From: Cordylochernes scorpioides
Taxonomy: Eukaryota > Arthropoda > Arachnida > Pseudoscorpiones > Chernetidae
Length of the DNA stretch: 64,000 nucleotides
Reading direction: 5' to 3'
Assembly: GCA_030710605.1 (NCBI GenBank)
Contig: CP092863.1
Location: forward strand, 122,066,203 to 122,130,202
Of this stretch, positions 1 through 9,093 are shown piece after piece; the first letter of the stretch is position 1; the number at the start of each line of letters is the position of its first letter. The position numbers were made by a program, and so were the translations under genes. The notes beneath the pieces were generated by a model. That model did no database searches, was not told the DNA's origin, and saw only the letters and a program-made list of their open reading frames with translations.

Positions 1-13
1 AAAATTGGAGTGA

Positions 14-71
14 ATGACTCATCGGTGGTAAACCCTTATAGCGATTTCGCCAGTTTAATTTCCAGACCGCT
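14..71 (-). ncRNA. Permuted hammerhead core (family P), partly decayed
   Basis: On the minus strand the order is AGCGGTC, TGGAAA, CTGGC, GAAA, TCGCT, TTTACCA, then CCGATGA, which is the core CTGATGA with one change. Stem III pairs AGCGGT with ATCGCT. Stem I keeps TGG with CCA plus two A-U pairs where the 20028 copy has G-C. The core substitution should abolish cleavage if this is a hammerhead. Confidence 0.6.
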
Positions 72-298
72 TTATATTTATGAATTGAATTAAATTTCTA
101 ATATGCATACTGCATTTGTTGAGGAATAAAATATTAGGGTGTTTAGGTAAACTATGCAAATAGGCTTCTAGAGATGTAAAAATCTAAATTAACGATTCAA
201 TATATATATTAGATAATAAAAAGGCATGTATTTATATGGATTGCTCTATTTTCAAAACTAATATGTATATTTATATGTGTGTGTATGAAAATAATTAA

Positions 299-455
299 AA
301 ATGGTCAGGTGTTGTTTTTAAAAACAAAATTTGCATATCCTGACCGCACAAATTAGCATTTTTAGATGGCAGAGCGCCATCTAGTGAAACAAAAATCAAC
401 TAAACGTTGATTTAACTTGTTCCATGATATTCATCTCTCAATATCACTAATAAAC
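299..455 (-). mobile_element. Class alpha hammerhead element fragment
   Basis: Diverged relative of the 350-bp monomer at 4630-7497. It shares the TCAGGTGTTG stretch, the TATCCTGACC stretch, the GCGCCATCTAGTG site and the A-T-rich hairpin beside it, but ends before the ribozyme. On the minus strand, stem GGAACAA pairs with TTGTTTC around AAATCAAC/GTTGATTT. Confidence 0.7.
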
Positions 456-489
456 ATGATATAACGTCCAATGACATTCCATCACTACA

Positions 490-1285
490 CTCATGGACAA
501 AATTTAGGAAGTTGGTCTTTGATGTCGCCGGTCTTATATTTATTTTTTTATCTATAAGAGACAGGCAAGTTTGTTCACACTTGGTTATCTTGTGTGTCTT
601 CAATAAAGGTCACTGTAATATCTTTCAGAGTTATTGTCTCAATCCCGATATACATGCTAAAAGGTGCAACTTCCTTAAGTTTTGTTCATGAAGTATATTG
701 TTTATCTCGTGTGTCTTCAATAAAGGTCACTGTAATATCTTTCAGAGTTATTGTCTCAATACCGATATACATGCTAAAAAGTAAAACTTCCTTAAGTTTT
801 GTCCATGAGTGTATATTGGTTATCTCGTATGTCTTCAATAAAGGTCACTGTAATATCTTTCAGAGTTATTGTCTCAATACCGATATACATGCTAAAAAGT
901 AAAACTTCCTTAAGTTTTGTCCATGAGTGTATATTGGTTATCTCGTGTGTCTTCAATAAAGGTCACTGTAATATCTTTCAGAGTTATTGTCTCAATACCG
1001 ATATACATGCTAAAAAGTAAAACTTCCTTAAGTTTTGTCCATTAGTGTATATTGGTTATCTCGTGTGTCTTCAATAAAGGTCACTGTAATATCTTTCAGA
1101 GTTATTGTCTCAATACCGATATACATGCTAAAAAGTAAAACTTCCTTAAGTTTTGTCCATGAGTGTATATTGGTTATCTCGTGTGTCTTCAATAAAGGTC
1201 ACTGTAATATCTTTCAGAGTTATTGTCTCAATACCGATATACATGCTGAAAGGTACAACTTCCTTAAGTTTTGTCCATGAGTGTA
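490..1285. repeat. 118-bp satellite inside an inverted-end element
   Basis: Six tandem units of 117-118 bp begin at 601, 718, 836, 954, 1072 and 1190. The block is bounded by inverted ends: ACTCATGGACAAAA at 490 and TTTTGTCCATGAGT at its right end, so it looks like a small inverted-end element whose core expanded as a satellite. Related forms lie at 28346-29391 (8 units), 50085-50280 and 52200-52475. Short reading frames here are by-products of the repeat. Confidence 0.85.
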
Positions 1286-1854
1286 TTTTAAGTACTGCAT
1301 ATTAGTTTTTGTTTATAAAATATATCAATACTGTCAAGTCGGTGCTTTCAATTATTAGAAAATTTACAAAATGCAAATAAGTTGAGAATTGATATCGCCT
1401 CTAGGCAATCAAAATTTCAAACTTTTCACTTCTAACAAAAACAATTTATTTAAGCCATTTAAATAAGGTCGATTTGTATAAAGAGAGAACATTTGCATAT
1501 TTCATTGACACAACTTTCTTGTATCAATTCTGAAACGTATGCAAAAATGATATTTGATTTCTTATGCAAATTATAATATATCTCCCCCAACATAAAATAT
1601 AAACTTCGATATTATATATACCTATTATATTTATAAATTATTACTTTTAACGAAAAAAAAGAGATATTATTTCATATATTTGCGAATTAAAAAAAATCAT
1701 ATAAAAAGTTTAATAGTATTTAAAAATATATTTGTATAAAAGTGCTGAGAAAGGTTGTATTGATAAAGACAAAAATGTTACCTATACCCTTTAATAAATA
1801 CATAAAACTGTACCAAAACAAAGTCTCTAGTTAAACATATCTGCACTGAACACC
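1286..1854. other. AT-rich DNA without a recognisable feature
   Basis: No coding potential and no repeat that I recognise beyond its duplicate in copy 2. Octamers ATGCAAAT or ATTTGCAT occur near 1371, 1491 and 1564. Confidence 0.6.
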
Positions 1855-1897
1855 CCTGTACTGATGAAGGTCATAGGCCGAAACCATGGTATACAGG
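1855..1897 (+). ncRNA. Type I hammerhead ribozyme, class beta
   Basis: Stem I CCTGTA/TACAGG (1855-1860, 1892-1897) is perfect. Core CTGATGA is at 1861, followed by one extra A, then stem II GGTC/GGCC, GAAA at 1880-1883 and palindromic stem III ACCATGGT (1883-1890). Cleavage is expected after 1891 (GTA triplet). The extra A before stem II is unusual and present in both duplicates. The strand matches the element relatives at 9796 and 33291. Confidence 0.8.
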
Positions 1898-2397
1898 TTG
1901 TTGGCCTTAGAATTTGTGAAAAACTTTGCAATTTTCCCAAGTTATTCATTGATTTGAATTTTTCTTTCACACAGGGTGAAAAATAGATCAAATAAACACA
2001 TATATTTAATAAAGAAATTTTAATGTGTTCATTTTTTATAGTTAGAAAATTTATTTGCATATAGATATATTTGCATATATACCGTCATGTCTTTTTTAAT
2101 TTTCAAAAGAAAGATAATTATGGGTATTAAGCTATATCGCTATATGCAACTATGTTATAAATTGTATCATCAATTAAGCGCCATCTATCGATGAAATTTA
2201 ACATTATATTTAACACTACCTTTTGAATAAATATAATTAAAACTATTTTTATCAAGCGCCCTTATACTAAGAAGAATAAACATGATGCAGTAAATATTCA
2301 AATAAGGTTTTTATATATATTTTTACGATATTTGAAGCCTATATTTATAGATCTCTTAAAATACATGATGGTAAAATTCAGTCTAAAACAATAGTAG
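1898..2397. other. Hammerhead-element tail and AT-rich DNA
   Basis: Downstream of the ribozyme there is a GCGCCATCTATCG site at about 2178 and paired octamers near 2053 and 2069. No gene is visible. Confidence 0.5.
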
Positions 2398-2460
2398 AGC
2401 GGTCTGGAGATCAAAATGGTGAAACTGCTATGAGGGTTCAATAATGATGAGCCATGCCCT
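2398..2460 (+). ncRNA. Permuted hammerhead core (family P), decayed
   Basis: The order is AGCGGTC (2398), TGGAGA, ATGGT, GAAA (2421), ACTGCT, TTCAATA, ATGATGA (2444), GCCAT. Stem III AGCGGT/ACTGCT keeps pairing through a G-U. Stem II ATGGT/GCCAT has swapped its outer T-A pair to A-T relative to other copies, a compensatory change. The core C3 is lost, so this copy should be inactive. Confidence 0.65.
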
Positions 2461-2988
2461 CTTCCAATTTTTATTCATTGTAGTATATAAACCTTGTATG
2501 TAGAAATAGTTTTTAATTGTATATATAAAGATAAATATTATAAATTAGTTTTAATTATCATGCATAACTATTAATTGAATAAAAGATATTCAAAACAAAC
2601 AAAAAATAATAATAAAGGTTTAAGCCTAAAAATAATTATTTTCTTTCTTTTTTTAACCTCTTATTAAAGCTCCCAAAAATAAGTTATATTCCGTACGCGC
2701 GTGTTTTATAAAAGAGGTTTTAAAAAAATAGGAAAGAATTGTTCCCGTGTATGAAAGAGTGAAAATGGTGTCCAATGAAATAACAGTTTTATGTCCCACA
2801 GTTTGATGTGAATTTAAGTTGGGCGTCGTAAAACGGTGTGTGGTTTAGCGGGGGAGAAAGAATTAAATGGGGGAAAAATAAACACTTTCCATTCTGATCC
2901 TCAATCGGGTTATAGCCCGCGTGACCGGAGCGCTCAACCTCCTTGGCAACACTGATGACGTGAACAGAATGTTTTATTTGTTTTTATT

Positions 2989-2991
<3 letters not shown>
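2461..2991. other. No gene; small GC-richer pocket
   Basis: About 2690-2960 is richer in G+C than its surroundings but has no sustained frame and no RNA gene that I recognise. It is repeated in copy 2. Confidence 0.5.

Positions 2992-3040
<49 letters not shown>
2992..3040. repeat. (TA)n microsatellite
   Basis: Uninterrupted TA dinucleotides. The class beta element on its right inserted into this tract, judging from the uninterrupted tract in copy 2. Confidence 0.95.
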
Positions 3041-3043
<3 letters not shown>

Positions 3044-3172
3044 GCAAAGGGCGCCTCTCCCGTCAAAATGAACGTCAAAAACTGACGCCATCTATTGACC
3101 GTCGCCGCAACTAGCGGCCTCGGGTCGGTGACAAAGCCACAACACCAGCTTTGGCAAATTGAGAAGCGTCCA

Positions 3173-3216
3173 CCTAGAGACCATGGTTTCGGGCTAATGG
3201 CCCTCGTCAGTCTAGG
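3173..3216 (-). ncRNA. Type I hammerhead ribozyme, class beta
   Basis: Minus strand: stem I CCTAGA/TCTAGG, core CTGACGA, stem II GGGC/GCCC with loop CATTA, GAAA, palindromic stem III ACCATGGT, and cleavage triplet GTC with the scissile bond between 3179 and 3178. All conserved core positions are present. Confidence 0.92.
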
Positions 3217-3594
3217 GCGGACTTTATTCCATGAGATCCACACGGGATCTAATGGAATCTTCACAATCTACCAAAGAGGTGTTTTGCTGGCAAGGTGGCT
3301 GGGCCAAATCTATGGCTAGAATATAGATGGAAAATTTGCCGGGAGGAAATTAATCCATAGAAGCAAAGGGCGCCTCTCCCGTCAAAATGAACATCAATAG
3401 ATGGCGTCAGTTTTTGACGTTCATTTTGACGGGAGAGGCGCCCTTTGCTTCTATGGATTAATTTCCTCCCGGCAAATTTTCCATCTATATTCTAGCCATA
3501 GATTTGGCCCAGCCACCTTGCCAGCAAAACACCTCTTTGGTAGATTGTGAAGATTCCATTAGATCCCGTGTGGATCTCATGGAATAAAGTCCGC

Positions 3595-3638
3595 CCTAGA
3601 CTGACGAGGGCCATTAGCCCGAAACCATGGTCTCTAGG
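3595..3638 (+). ncRNA. Type I hammerhead ribozyme, class beta
   Basis: Mirror copy of the 3173 ribozyme: CCTAGA (3595), CTGACGA (3601), GAAA (3621), ACCATGGT (3624-3631), C17 at 3632, TCTAGG (3633-3638). Core and stems are intact. Confidence 0.92.
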
Positions 3639-3997
3639 TGGACGCTTCTCAATTTGCCAAAGCTGGTGTTGTGGCTTTGTCACCGACCCGAGGCCGCTAG
3701 TTGCGGCGACGGTCAATAGATGGCGTCAGTTTTTGACGTTCATTTTGACGGGAGAGGCGCCCTTTGCTTCTATGGATTAATTTCCTCCCGGCAAATTTTC
3801 CATCTATATATATATATATATATATGAGAGACTCTCCTGAAATATTCCTTCTTAACCGATAGTAGGATATGTCTATGCAACTTCTTATTTGCATAACCTA
3901 CCTATATATATATATGATATAAAATTTTTAATATGATTGTTTGTTTTTCCTATTGTTTGTGCTTTTTTTTTTTTAAGAAAGACAATGTATGCATTAG

Positions 3998-4205
3998 CGC
4001 GCCATCTGTTATCGAAATTCGAAACTATTATAGACGCGTATGATTCTTTTTGAAAATAAACAATTCTACTGTCCTTACTGCAATGGAAAAATTAATGGGA
4101 GGGCCTGGCGAAACCGTTGGGAGGGTTCACCACTGATGAGCCAGACCCTACCATTAATTTTTCCATTCCAAAAAAAAGGCAGTAGAAATTGTTTATTTTT
4201 AAAAA
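3998..4205. repeat. Palindromic family P fragment
   Basis: Family P sequence lies on both sides: AATTTCTACTG/CAGTAGAAATT arms enclose one GGCGAAACC and one CTGATGAGCC block, with the cleavage-site strand missing. A CGCGCCATCTGTT site lies at about 4000. It looks like recombination between inverted copies. Confidence 0.7.
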
Positions 4206-4359
4206 GAGCATGTATAAAATTGTTAAACAAATTCAACAAATATTGTTGGTCTATTTCAATATTATTTTTTAAATATTTATCATAACTAAATAATCTATAA
4301 AGAGAAATATAATTTATATTCTAAATAAATTTGATTACTGAAAGGTTATGCGAATATTA

Positions 4360-4510
4360 TATTTGAATATAATATAATATAATGCGGCTTGTGATTGTAA
4401 AACGACATTTAGAAAAATTCCGCATGAGTTTCTTTTAAATGAAAAATCAAAATTTATTTTCAAGGAGAAATAACGATTATTTCTAACCTTAAGGATGGGG
4501 TATGAAAGGA
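4360..4510. repeat. Dispersed short repeat (AATGCGGCTT family)
   Basis: The same sequence recurs at about 31710-31850 (duplicate), as an inverted pair at 15525-15730 and partly at 42770-42890. No coding capacity; probably a MITE. Confidence 0.6.
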
Positions 4511-4572
4511 TGAATTATAAAGAGTAATGATAAACGGAAAAATAAAAGTATAGTAAGTTTTGAATATATATA

Positions 4573-4616
4573 TGTAGTGTTATATCTATATAATATATAT
4601 GAAAGAAAAATGGAAT
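4573..4616 (+). repeat. Left flanking direct repeat of the 3.9-kb insertion
   Basis: About 40 bp ending GAAAGAAAAATGGAAT that recurs at 8489-8526. Copy 2 has it once at about 31951-31990. It acts as an unusually long target-site-like duplication or a recombination footprint. Confidence 0.8.
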
Positions 4617-4832
4617 ATATATATATATATATTAAAAAACGAAAGAAAAAAATAAAAGATAAAAAGATCAGGTGTTGAAATCAATATTAAAAATGGCATA
4701 TCCTGACCAGGAGCACATGTGCTTTTCAGAAGGCAGAGCGCCATCTGGTGGAACAGAAATCAACTATTCATTGATTTAGCCTGTTCCCTGATATTTGGCC
4801 AACCCAATTTCTTGATAAATCAAGAAAAGCCA

Positions 4833-4874
4833 TCCACGAACGCGTTTCGCGCTTTTGGCGCTCGTCAGCGTGGA
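4833..4874 (-). ncRNA. Type I hammerhead ribozyme, class alpha, array copy 1
   Basis: Stem I TCCACG/CGTGGA, core CTGACGA, stem II GCGC/GCGC with loop CAAAA, GAAA, minimal palindromic stem III ACGCGT, cleavage triplet GTT. All core positions fit the consensus. Confidence 0.93.
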
Positions 4875-5183
4875 GTAGGCTGAACCATTGCGACCAAAAA
4901 ATAATTTTTGATCCCAATGGCTTCCTGAAAAACCAAGAAATGGGTATTTAAGGCCAAACTTGCGTAAATACGCTTAGCACATTAAAAAAACGAAAGAAAA
5001 AAATAAAAGATAAAAAGATCAGGTGTTGAAATCAATATTAAAAATGGCATATCCTAACCAGGAGCACATGTGCTTTTCAGAAGGCAGAGCGCCATCTGGT
5101 GGAACAGAAATCAACTATTCATTGATTTAGCCTGTTCCCTGATATTTGGCCAACCCAATTTCTTGATAAATCAAGAAAAGCCA

Positions 5184-5225
5184 TCCACGAACGCGTTTCG
5201 CGCTTTTGGCGCTCGTCAGCGTGGA
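5184..5225 (-). ncRNA. Type I hammerhead ribozyme, class alpha, array copy 2
   Basis: Identical in core and stems to copy 1, 351 bp away. Confidence 0.93.
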
Positions 5226-5532
5226 GTAGGCTGAACCATTGCGACCAAAAAATAATTTTTGATCCCAATGGCTTCCTGAAAAACCAAGAAATGGGTATTT
5301 AAGGCCAAACTTGCGTAAATACGCTTAGCACATTAAAAAACGAAAGAAAAAAAAAAAGATAAAAAGATCAGGTGTTGAAATCAATATTAAAAATGGCATA
5401 TCCTGACCAGGAGCACATGTGCTTTTCAGAAGGCAGAGCGCCATCTGGTGGAACAGAAATCAACTATTCATTGATTTAGCCTGTTCCCTGATATTTGGCC
5501 AACCCAATTTCTTGATAAATCAAGAAAAGCCA

Positions 5533-5574
5533 TCCACGAACGCGTTTCGCGCTTTTGGCGCTCGTCAGCGTGGA
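5533..5574 (-). ncRNA. Type I hammerhead ribozyme, class alpha, array copy 3
   Basis: Identical in core and stems, 349 bp after copy 2. Confidence 0.93.
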
Positions 5575-5881
5575 GTAGGCTGAACCATTGCGACCAAAAA
5601 ATAATTTTTGATCCCAATGGCTTCCTGAAAAACCAAGAAATGGGTATTTAAGGCCAAATTTGCGTAAATACGCTTAGCACATTAAAAAACGAAAGAAAAA
5701 AATAAAAGATAAAAGATCAGGTGTTGAAATCAATATTAAAAATGGCATATCCTGACCAGGAGCACATGTGCTTTTCAGAAGGCAGAGCGCCATCTGGTGG
5801 AACAGAAATCAACTATTCATTGATTTAGCCTGTTCCCTGATATTTGGCCAACCCAATTTCTTGATAAATCAAGAAAAGCCA

Positions 5882-5923
5882 TCCACGAACGCGTTTCGCG
5901 CTTTTGGCGCTCGTCAGCGTGGA
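5882..5923 (-). ncRNA. Type I hammerhead ribozyme, class alpha, array copy 4
   Basis: Identical in core and stems, 349 bp after copy 3. It is the last minus-strand ribozyme before the switch at about 6210. Confidence 0.93.
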
Positions 5924-6253
5924 GTAGGCTGAACCATTGCGACCAAAAAATAATTTTTGATCCCAATGGCTTCCTGAAAAACCAAGAAATGGGTATTTAA
6001 GGCCAAACTTGCGTAAATACGCTTAGCACATTAAAAAACGAAAGAAAAAATAAAAGATAAAAAGATCAGGTGTTGAAATCAATATTAAAAATGGCATATC
6101 CTGACCAGGAGCACATGTGCTTTTCAGAAGGCAGAGCGCCATCTGGTGGAACAGAAATCAACTATTCATTGATTTAGCCTGTTCCCTGATATTTGGCCAA
6201 CCCAATTTCATTGGGATCAAAAATTATTTTTTGGTCGCAATGGTTCAGCCTAC

Positions 6254-6295
6254 TCCACGCTGACGAGCGCCAAAAGCGCGAAACTCATTCGTGGA
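6254..6295 (+). ncRNA. Type I hammerhead, class alpha, array copy 5, altered stem III
   Basis: First plus-strand copy. Stem I and core are intact but stem III reads ACTCATT instead of ACGCGTT, which removes the C-G pair and the self-complementary hexamer. Probably weak or inactive. Confidence 0.85.
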
Positions 6296-6376
6296 TGGCT
6301 TTTCTTGATTTATCAAGAAATTGGGTTGGCCAAATATCAGGGAACAGGCTAAATCAATGAATAGTTGATTTCTGTT

Positions 6377-6390
6377 CCACCAGATGGCGC
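6377..6390 (+). promoter_or_regulatory. CTCF-like motif in the monomer
   Basis: CCACCAGATGGCGC matches every position of the general CTCF core consensus CCASYAGRKGGCRS. It recurs once per monomer in both array orientations. Binding is not shown by sequence. Confidence 0.5.
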
Positions 6391-6603
6391 TCTGCCTTCT
6401 GAAAAGCACATGTGCTCCTGGTCAGGATATGCCATTTTTAATATTGATTTCAACACCTGATCTTTTTATCTTTTATTTTTTTCTTTCGTTTTTTAATGTG
6501 CTAAGCGTATTTACGCAAGTTTGGCCTTAAATACCCATTTCTTGGTTTTTCAGGAAGCCATTGGGATCAAAAATTATTTTTTGGTCGCAATGGTTCAGCC
6601 TAC

Positions 6604-6645
6604 TCCACGCTGACGAGCGCCAAAAGCGCGAAACGCGTTCGTGGA
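6604..6645 (+). ncRNA. Type I hammerhead ribozyme, class alpha, array copy 6
   Basis: Plus-strand copy with all core blocks intact and stem III restored to ACGCGT. Confidence 0.93.
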
Positions 6646-6953
6646 TGGCTTTTCTTGATTTATCAAGAAATTGGGTTGGCCAAATATCAGGGAACAGGCT
6701 AAATCAATGAATAGTTGATTTCTGTTCCACCAGATGGCGCTCTGCCTTCTGAAAAGCACATGTGCTCCTGGTCAGGATATGCCATTTTTAATATTGATTT
6801 CAACACCTGATCTTTTTATCTTTTATTTTTTTCTTTCGTTTTTTAATGTGCTAAGCGTATTTACGCAAGTTTGGCCTTAAATACCCATTTCTTGGTTTTT
6901 CAGGAAGCCATTGGGATCAAAAATTATTTTTTGGTCGCAATGGTTCAGCCTAC

Positions 6954-6995
6954 TCCACGCTGACGAGCGCCAAAAGCGCGAAACGCGTTCGTGGA
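6954..6995 (+). ncRNA. Type I hammerhead ribozyme, class alpha, array copy 7
   Basis: Intact copy, 350 bp after copy 6. Confidence 0.93.
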
Positions 6996-7303
6996 TGGCT
7001 TTTCTTGATTTATCAAGAAATTGGGTTGGCCAAATATCAGGGAACAGGCTAAATCAATGAATAGTTGATTTCTGTTCCACCAGATGGCGCTCTGCCTTCT
7101 GAAAAGCACATGTGCTCCTGGTCAGGATATGCCATTTTTAATATTGATTTCAACACCTGATCTTTTTATCTTTTATTTTTTTCTTTCGTTTTTTAATGTG
7201 CTAAGCGTATTTACGCAAGTTTGGCCTTAAATACCCATTTCTTGGTTTTTCAGGAAGCCATTGGGATCAAAAATTATTTTTTGGTCGCAATGGTTCAGCC
7301 TAC

Positions 7304-7345
7304 TCCACGCTGACGAGCGCCAAAAGCGCGAAACGCGTTCGTGGA
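7304..7345 (+). ncRNA. Type I hammerhead ribozyme, class alpha, array copy 8
   Basis: Intact copy, 350 bp after copy 7. The array then runs about 150 bp and stops in a TA tract. Confidence 0.93.
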
Positions 7346-7494
7346 TGGCTTTTCTTGATTTATCAAGAAATTGGGTTGGCCAAATATCAGGGAACAGGCT
7401 AAATCAATGAATAGTTGATTTCTGTTCCACCAGATGGCGCTCTGCCTTCTGAAAAGCACATGTGCTCCTGGTCAGGATATGCCATTTTTAATAT

Positions 7495-7530
<36 letters not shown>

Positions 7531-7538
<8 letters not shown>

Positions 7539-8352
7539 AATAAATAGTTATTTAATTTTATAGTCCAGTTTTGTATTAAGATTATCTTCACTATTATGAT
7601 CATTTAAATTCAAATTATAAAATTTGTAAAATGTTATTAATTTGTAGATAGAGAGAGAAAAAAAATCCTTTACTTCTAATACATCATCAAGTTAATTATA
7701 TATTTATAATTAATAACAATAAAAATTAACAACGTAACGTCTTTTGCATCGGCTTTTACACGTCATTTAGACATACTCTAATCCTATATATAGAATAATC
7801 GAAGTGAGAATATATATAATAGTTAGAAAAAAGAGAGAAAGACAGAACCATGCACTTTTAATCAAACTAATAATAAGGGAAAAAAAAAAGTTTTGTAAAG
7901 AAGGTAGATAAGATTGTTAGTTATAAAAATAATATATAAAATTATAAAAATATATATATATACTAACAATCTTATCTACCTTCTTTACAAAACTTTTTTT
8001 TTTCCCTTATTATTAGTTTGATTAAAAGTGCATGGTTCTGTCTTTCTCTCTTTTTTCTAACTATTATATATATTCTCACTTCGATTATTCTATATATAGG
8101 ATTAGAGTATGTCTAAATGACGTGTAAAAGCCGATGCAAAAGACGTTACGTTGTTAATTTTTATTGTTATTAATTATAAATATATAATTAACTTGATGAT
8201 GTATTAGAAGTAAAGGATTTTTTTTTCTCTCTCTATCTACAAATTAATAACATTTTACAAATTTTATAATTTGAATTTAAATGATCATAATAGTGAAGAT
8301 AATCTTAATACAAAACTGGACTATAAAATTAAATAACTATTTATTATTATAA
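7531..8352. repeat. Palindrome with 390-bp arms
   Basis: Arms 7531-7920 and 7963-8352 are inverted copies that look identical, down to a 10-A run, around a 42-bp AT spacer. It lies within the 3.9-kb block absent from copy 2. No coding frame and no ribozyme core were found in it. It is a fold-back of unknown class. Confidence 0.9.
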
Positions 8353-8488
8353 TTAATTTAGATTTAGCTTGCTAATCTAATCAAATCTAATTGATATAAG
8401 TTATCATTATTATCAGTTTGCTCCTTAAGTTTTAAAAGTAGAATCACTGTTATAATTTTGTTATATAGTTTCTACACTATATATATAT

Positions 8489-8526
8489 AGTGTCATATCT
8501 ATCTAATATATGAAAGAAAAATGGAA
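8489..8526 (+). repeat. Right flanking direct repeat of the 3.9-kb insertion
   Basis: Partner of 4573-4616, with a few mismatches, after which copy 1 and copy 2 align again. Confidence 0.8.
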
Positions 8527-8609
8527 TAAGAGAAGGAATAAAGATAGTTAAAATCAAAGAGTAGATAAATATTATATTTTAAGGAATATTGGAGCCCAGA
8601 TAGAAAGAG

Positions 8610-9093
8610 ATATAAAATTGAATATGTTTTAATGCAATAAAATACAGGTAATCCGTCAGAAATAGTTTAGATTATGCAAATAAAAAGTTGCATAGACATA
8701 TATCCCCTAGTGTGGGTAGTTCAGGAGATATAAAATTGAATATGTTTTAATGTAATCAAATACACGTAAGAAACAGTGCCGGCTATGCAAATAAAGAAGT
8801 TGCATAGACATATATCCCCTAGTGTCCGTTAAGAAGGAATATTTCAGGAGATAAAAAATTGAATATGTTTTAATGTAATCAAATACACGTAAGAAACAGT
8901 GCCTGCTATGCAAATAAAGAAGTTGCATAGACATATATCCCCTAGTGTGGGTAGTTCAGGAGATATAAAATTGAATATGTTTTAATGTAATCAAATACAC
9001 GTAAGAAACAGTGCCGGCTATGCAAATAAAGAAGTTGCATAGACATATATCCCCTAGTGTCGGTTAAGAAGGAATATTTCAGGAGAGTCTCTC
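8610..9093 (-). repeat. Tandem repeat, ~112-122-bp units
   Basis: Four units each containing TATGCAAATAAAGAAG and GCATAGACATATATCCCC. The last unit forms the inverted right end of the enclosing element. The equivalent array in copy 2 is at about 32070-32583. Confidence 0.85.

Larger units (their letters stand above)
3041..3805. mobile_element. Head-to-head class beta hammerhead element (insertion)
   Basis: Two nearly identical arms of about 330-390 bp are arranged as an inverted repeat around 3390-3440. Each arm has one intact type I hammerhead, a GCCGC/GCGGC hairpin, an AATAGATGGCG site and a TCCCGTCAAAATGAACGTCA-like end. The element is absent at the matching position of copy 2. Inverted dimers of ribozyme-bearing units are a habit of Penelope-like elements; assignment to that mobilising machinery is inference because no reverse transcriptase of that type is present. 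Confidence 0.85.
4630..7497. mobile_element. Opposed tandem array of ~350-bp class alpha hammerhead monomers
   Basis: Monomers repeat every 349-351 bp with almost no differences. Four ribozymes lie on the minus strand left of about 6210 and four on the plus strand right of it. Each ribozyme would cut the multimer into unit-length RNA, the architecture of retrozymes. Each monomer also holds a TTCTTGAT/ATCAAGAA hairpin, a GGAACAG/CTGTTCC hairpin, CCACCAGATGGCGC and the palindrome AGCACATGTGCT. The switch point at 6210 joins non-equivalent monomer positions. No protein is encoded. Confidence 0.92.
3826..9093. mobile_element. Inverted-end element with terminal tandem repeat, interrupted
   Basis: Begins GAGAGACTCTCCTG and ends with the inverse, with about 70 bp of inverted similarity running into CTTATTTGCATA. 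In copy 2 the same element is only 1.43 kb (31158-32583), because here the 4617-8526 block lies inside it. The right end carries four tandem units of about 112-122 bp. No transposase is visible; the class is not clear. Confidence 0.75.

Noticed and set aside
594..1280. Several overlapping 70-100 codon frames
   Set aside because: All lie in the 118-bp satellite and repeat the same translated unit.
490..1285. CRISPR-like regular repeats
   Set aside because: Units are contiguous 118-bp tandem repeats without unique spacers, in a eukaryotic setting.
2695..2960. snRNA or rRNA fragment in the GC-richer pocket
   Set aside because: No match to any conserved RNA block that I know.
3095..3319. 74- and 96-codon frames in the 3041-3805 dimer
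   Set aside because: Mirror-image frames in both arms across the ribozyme and hairpins; disrupted in related copies at 43031-43690.
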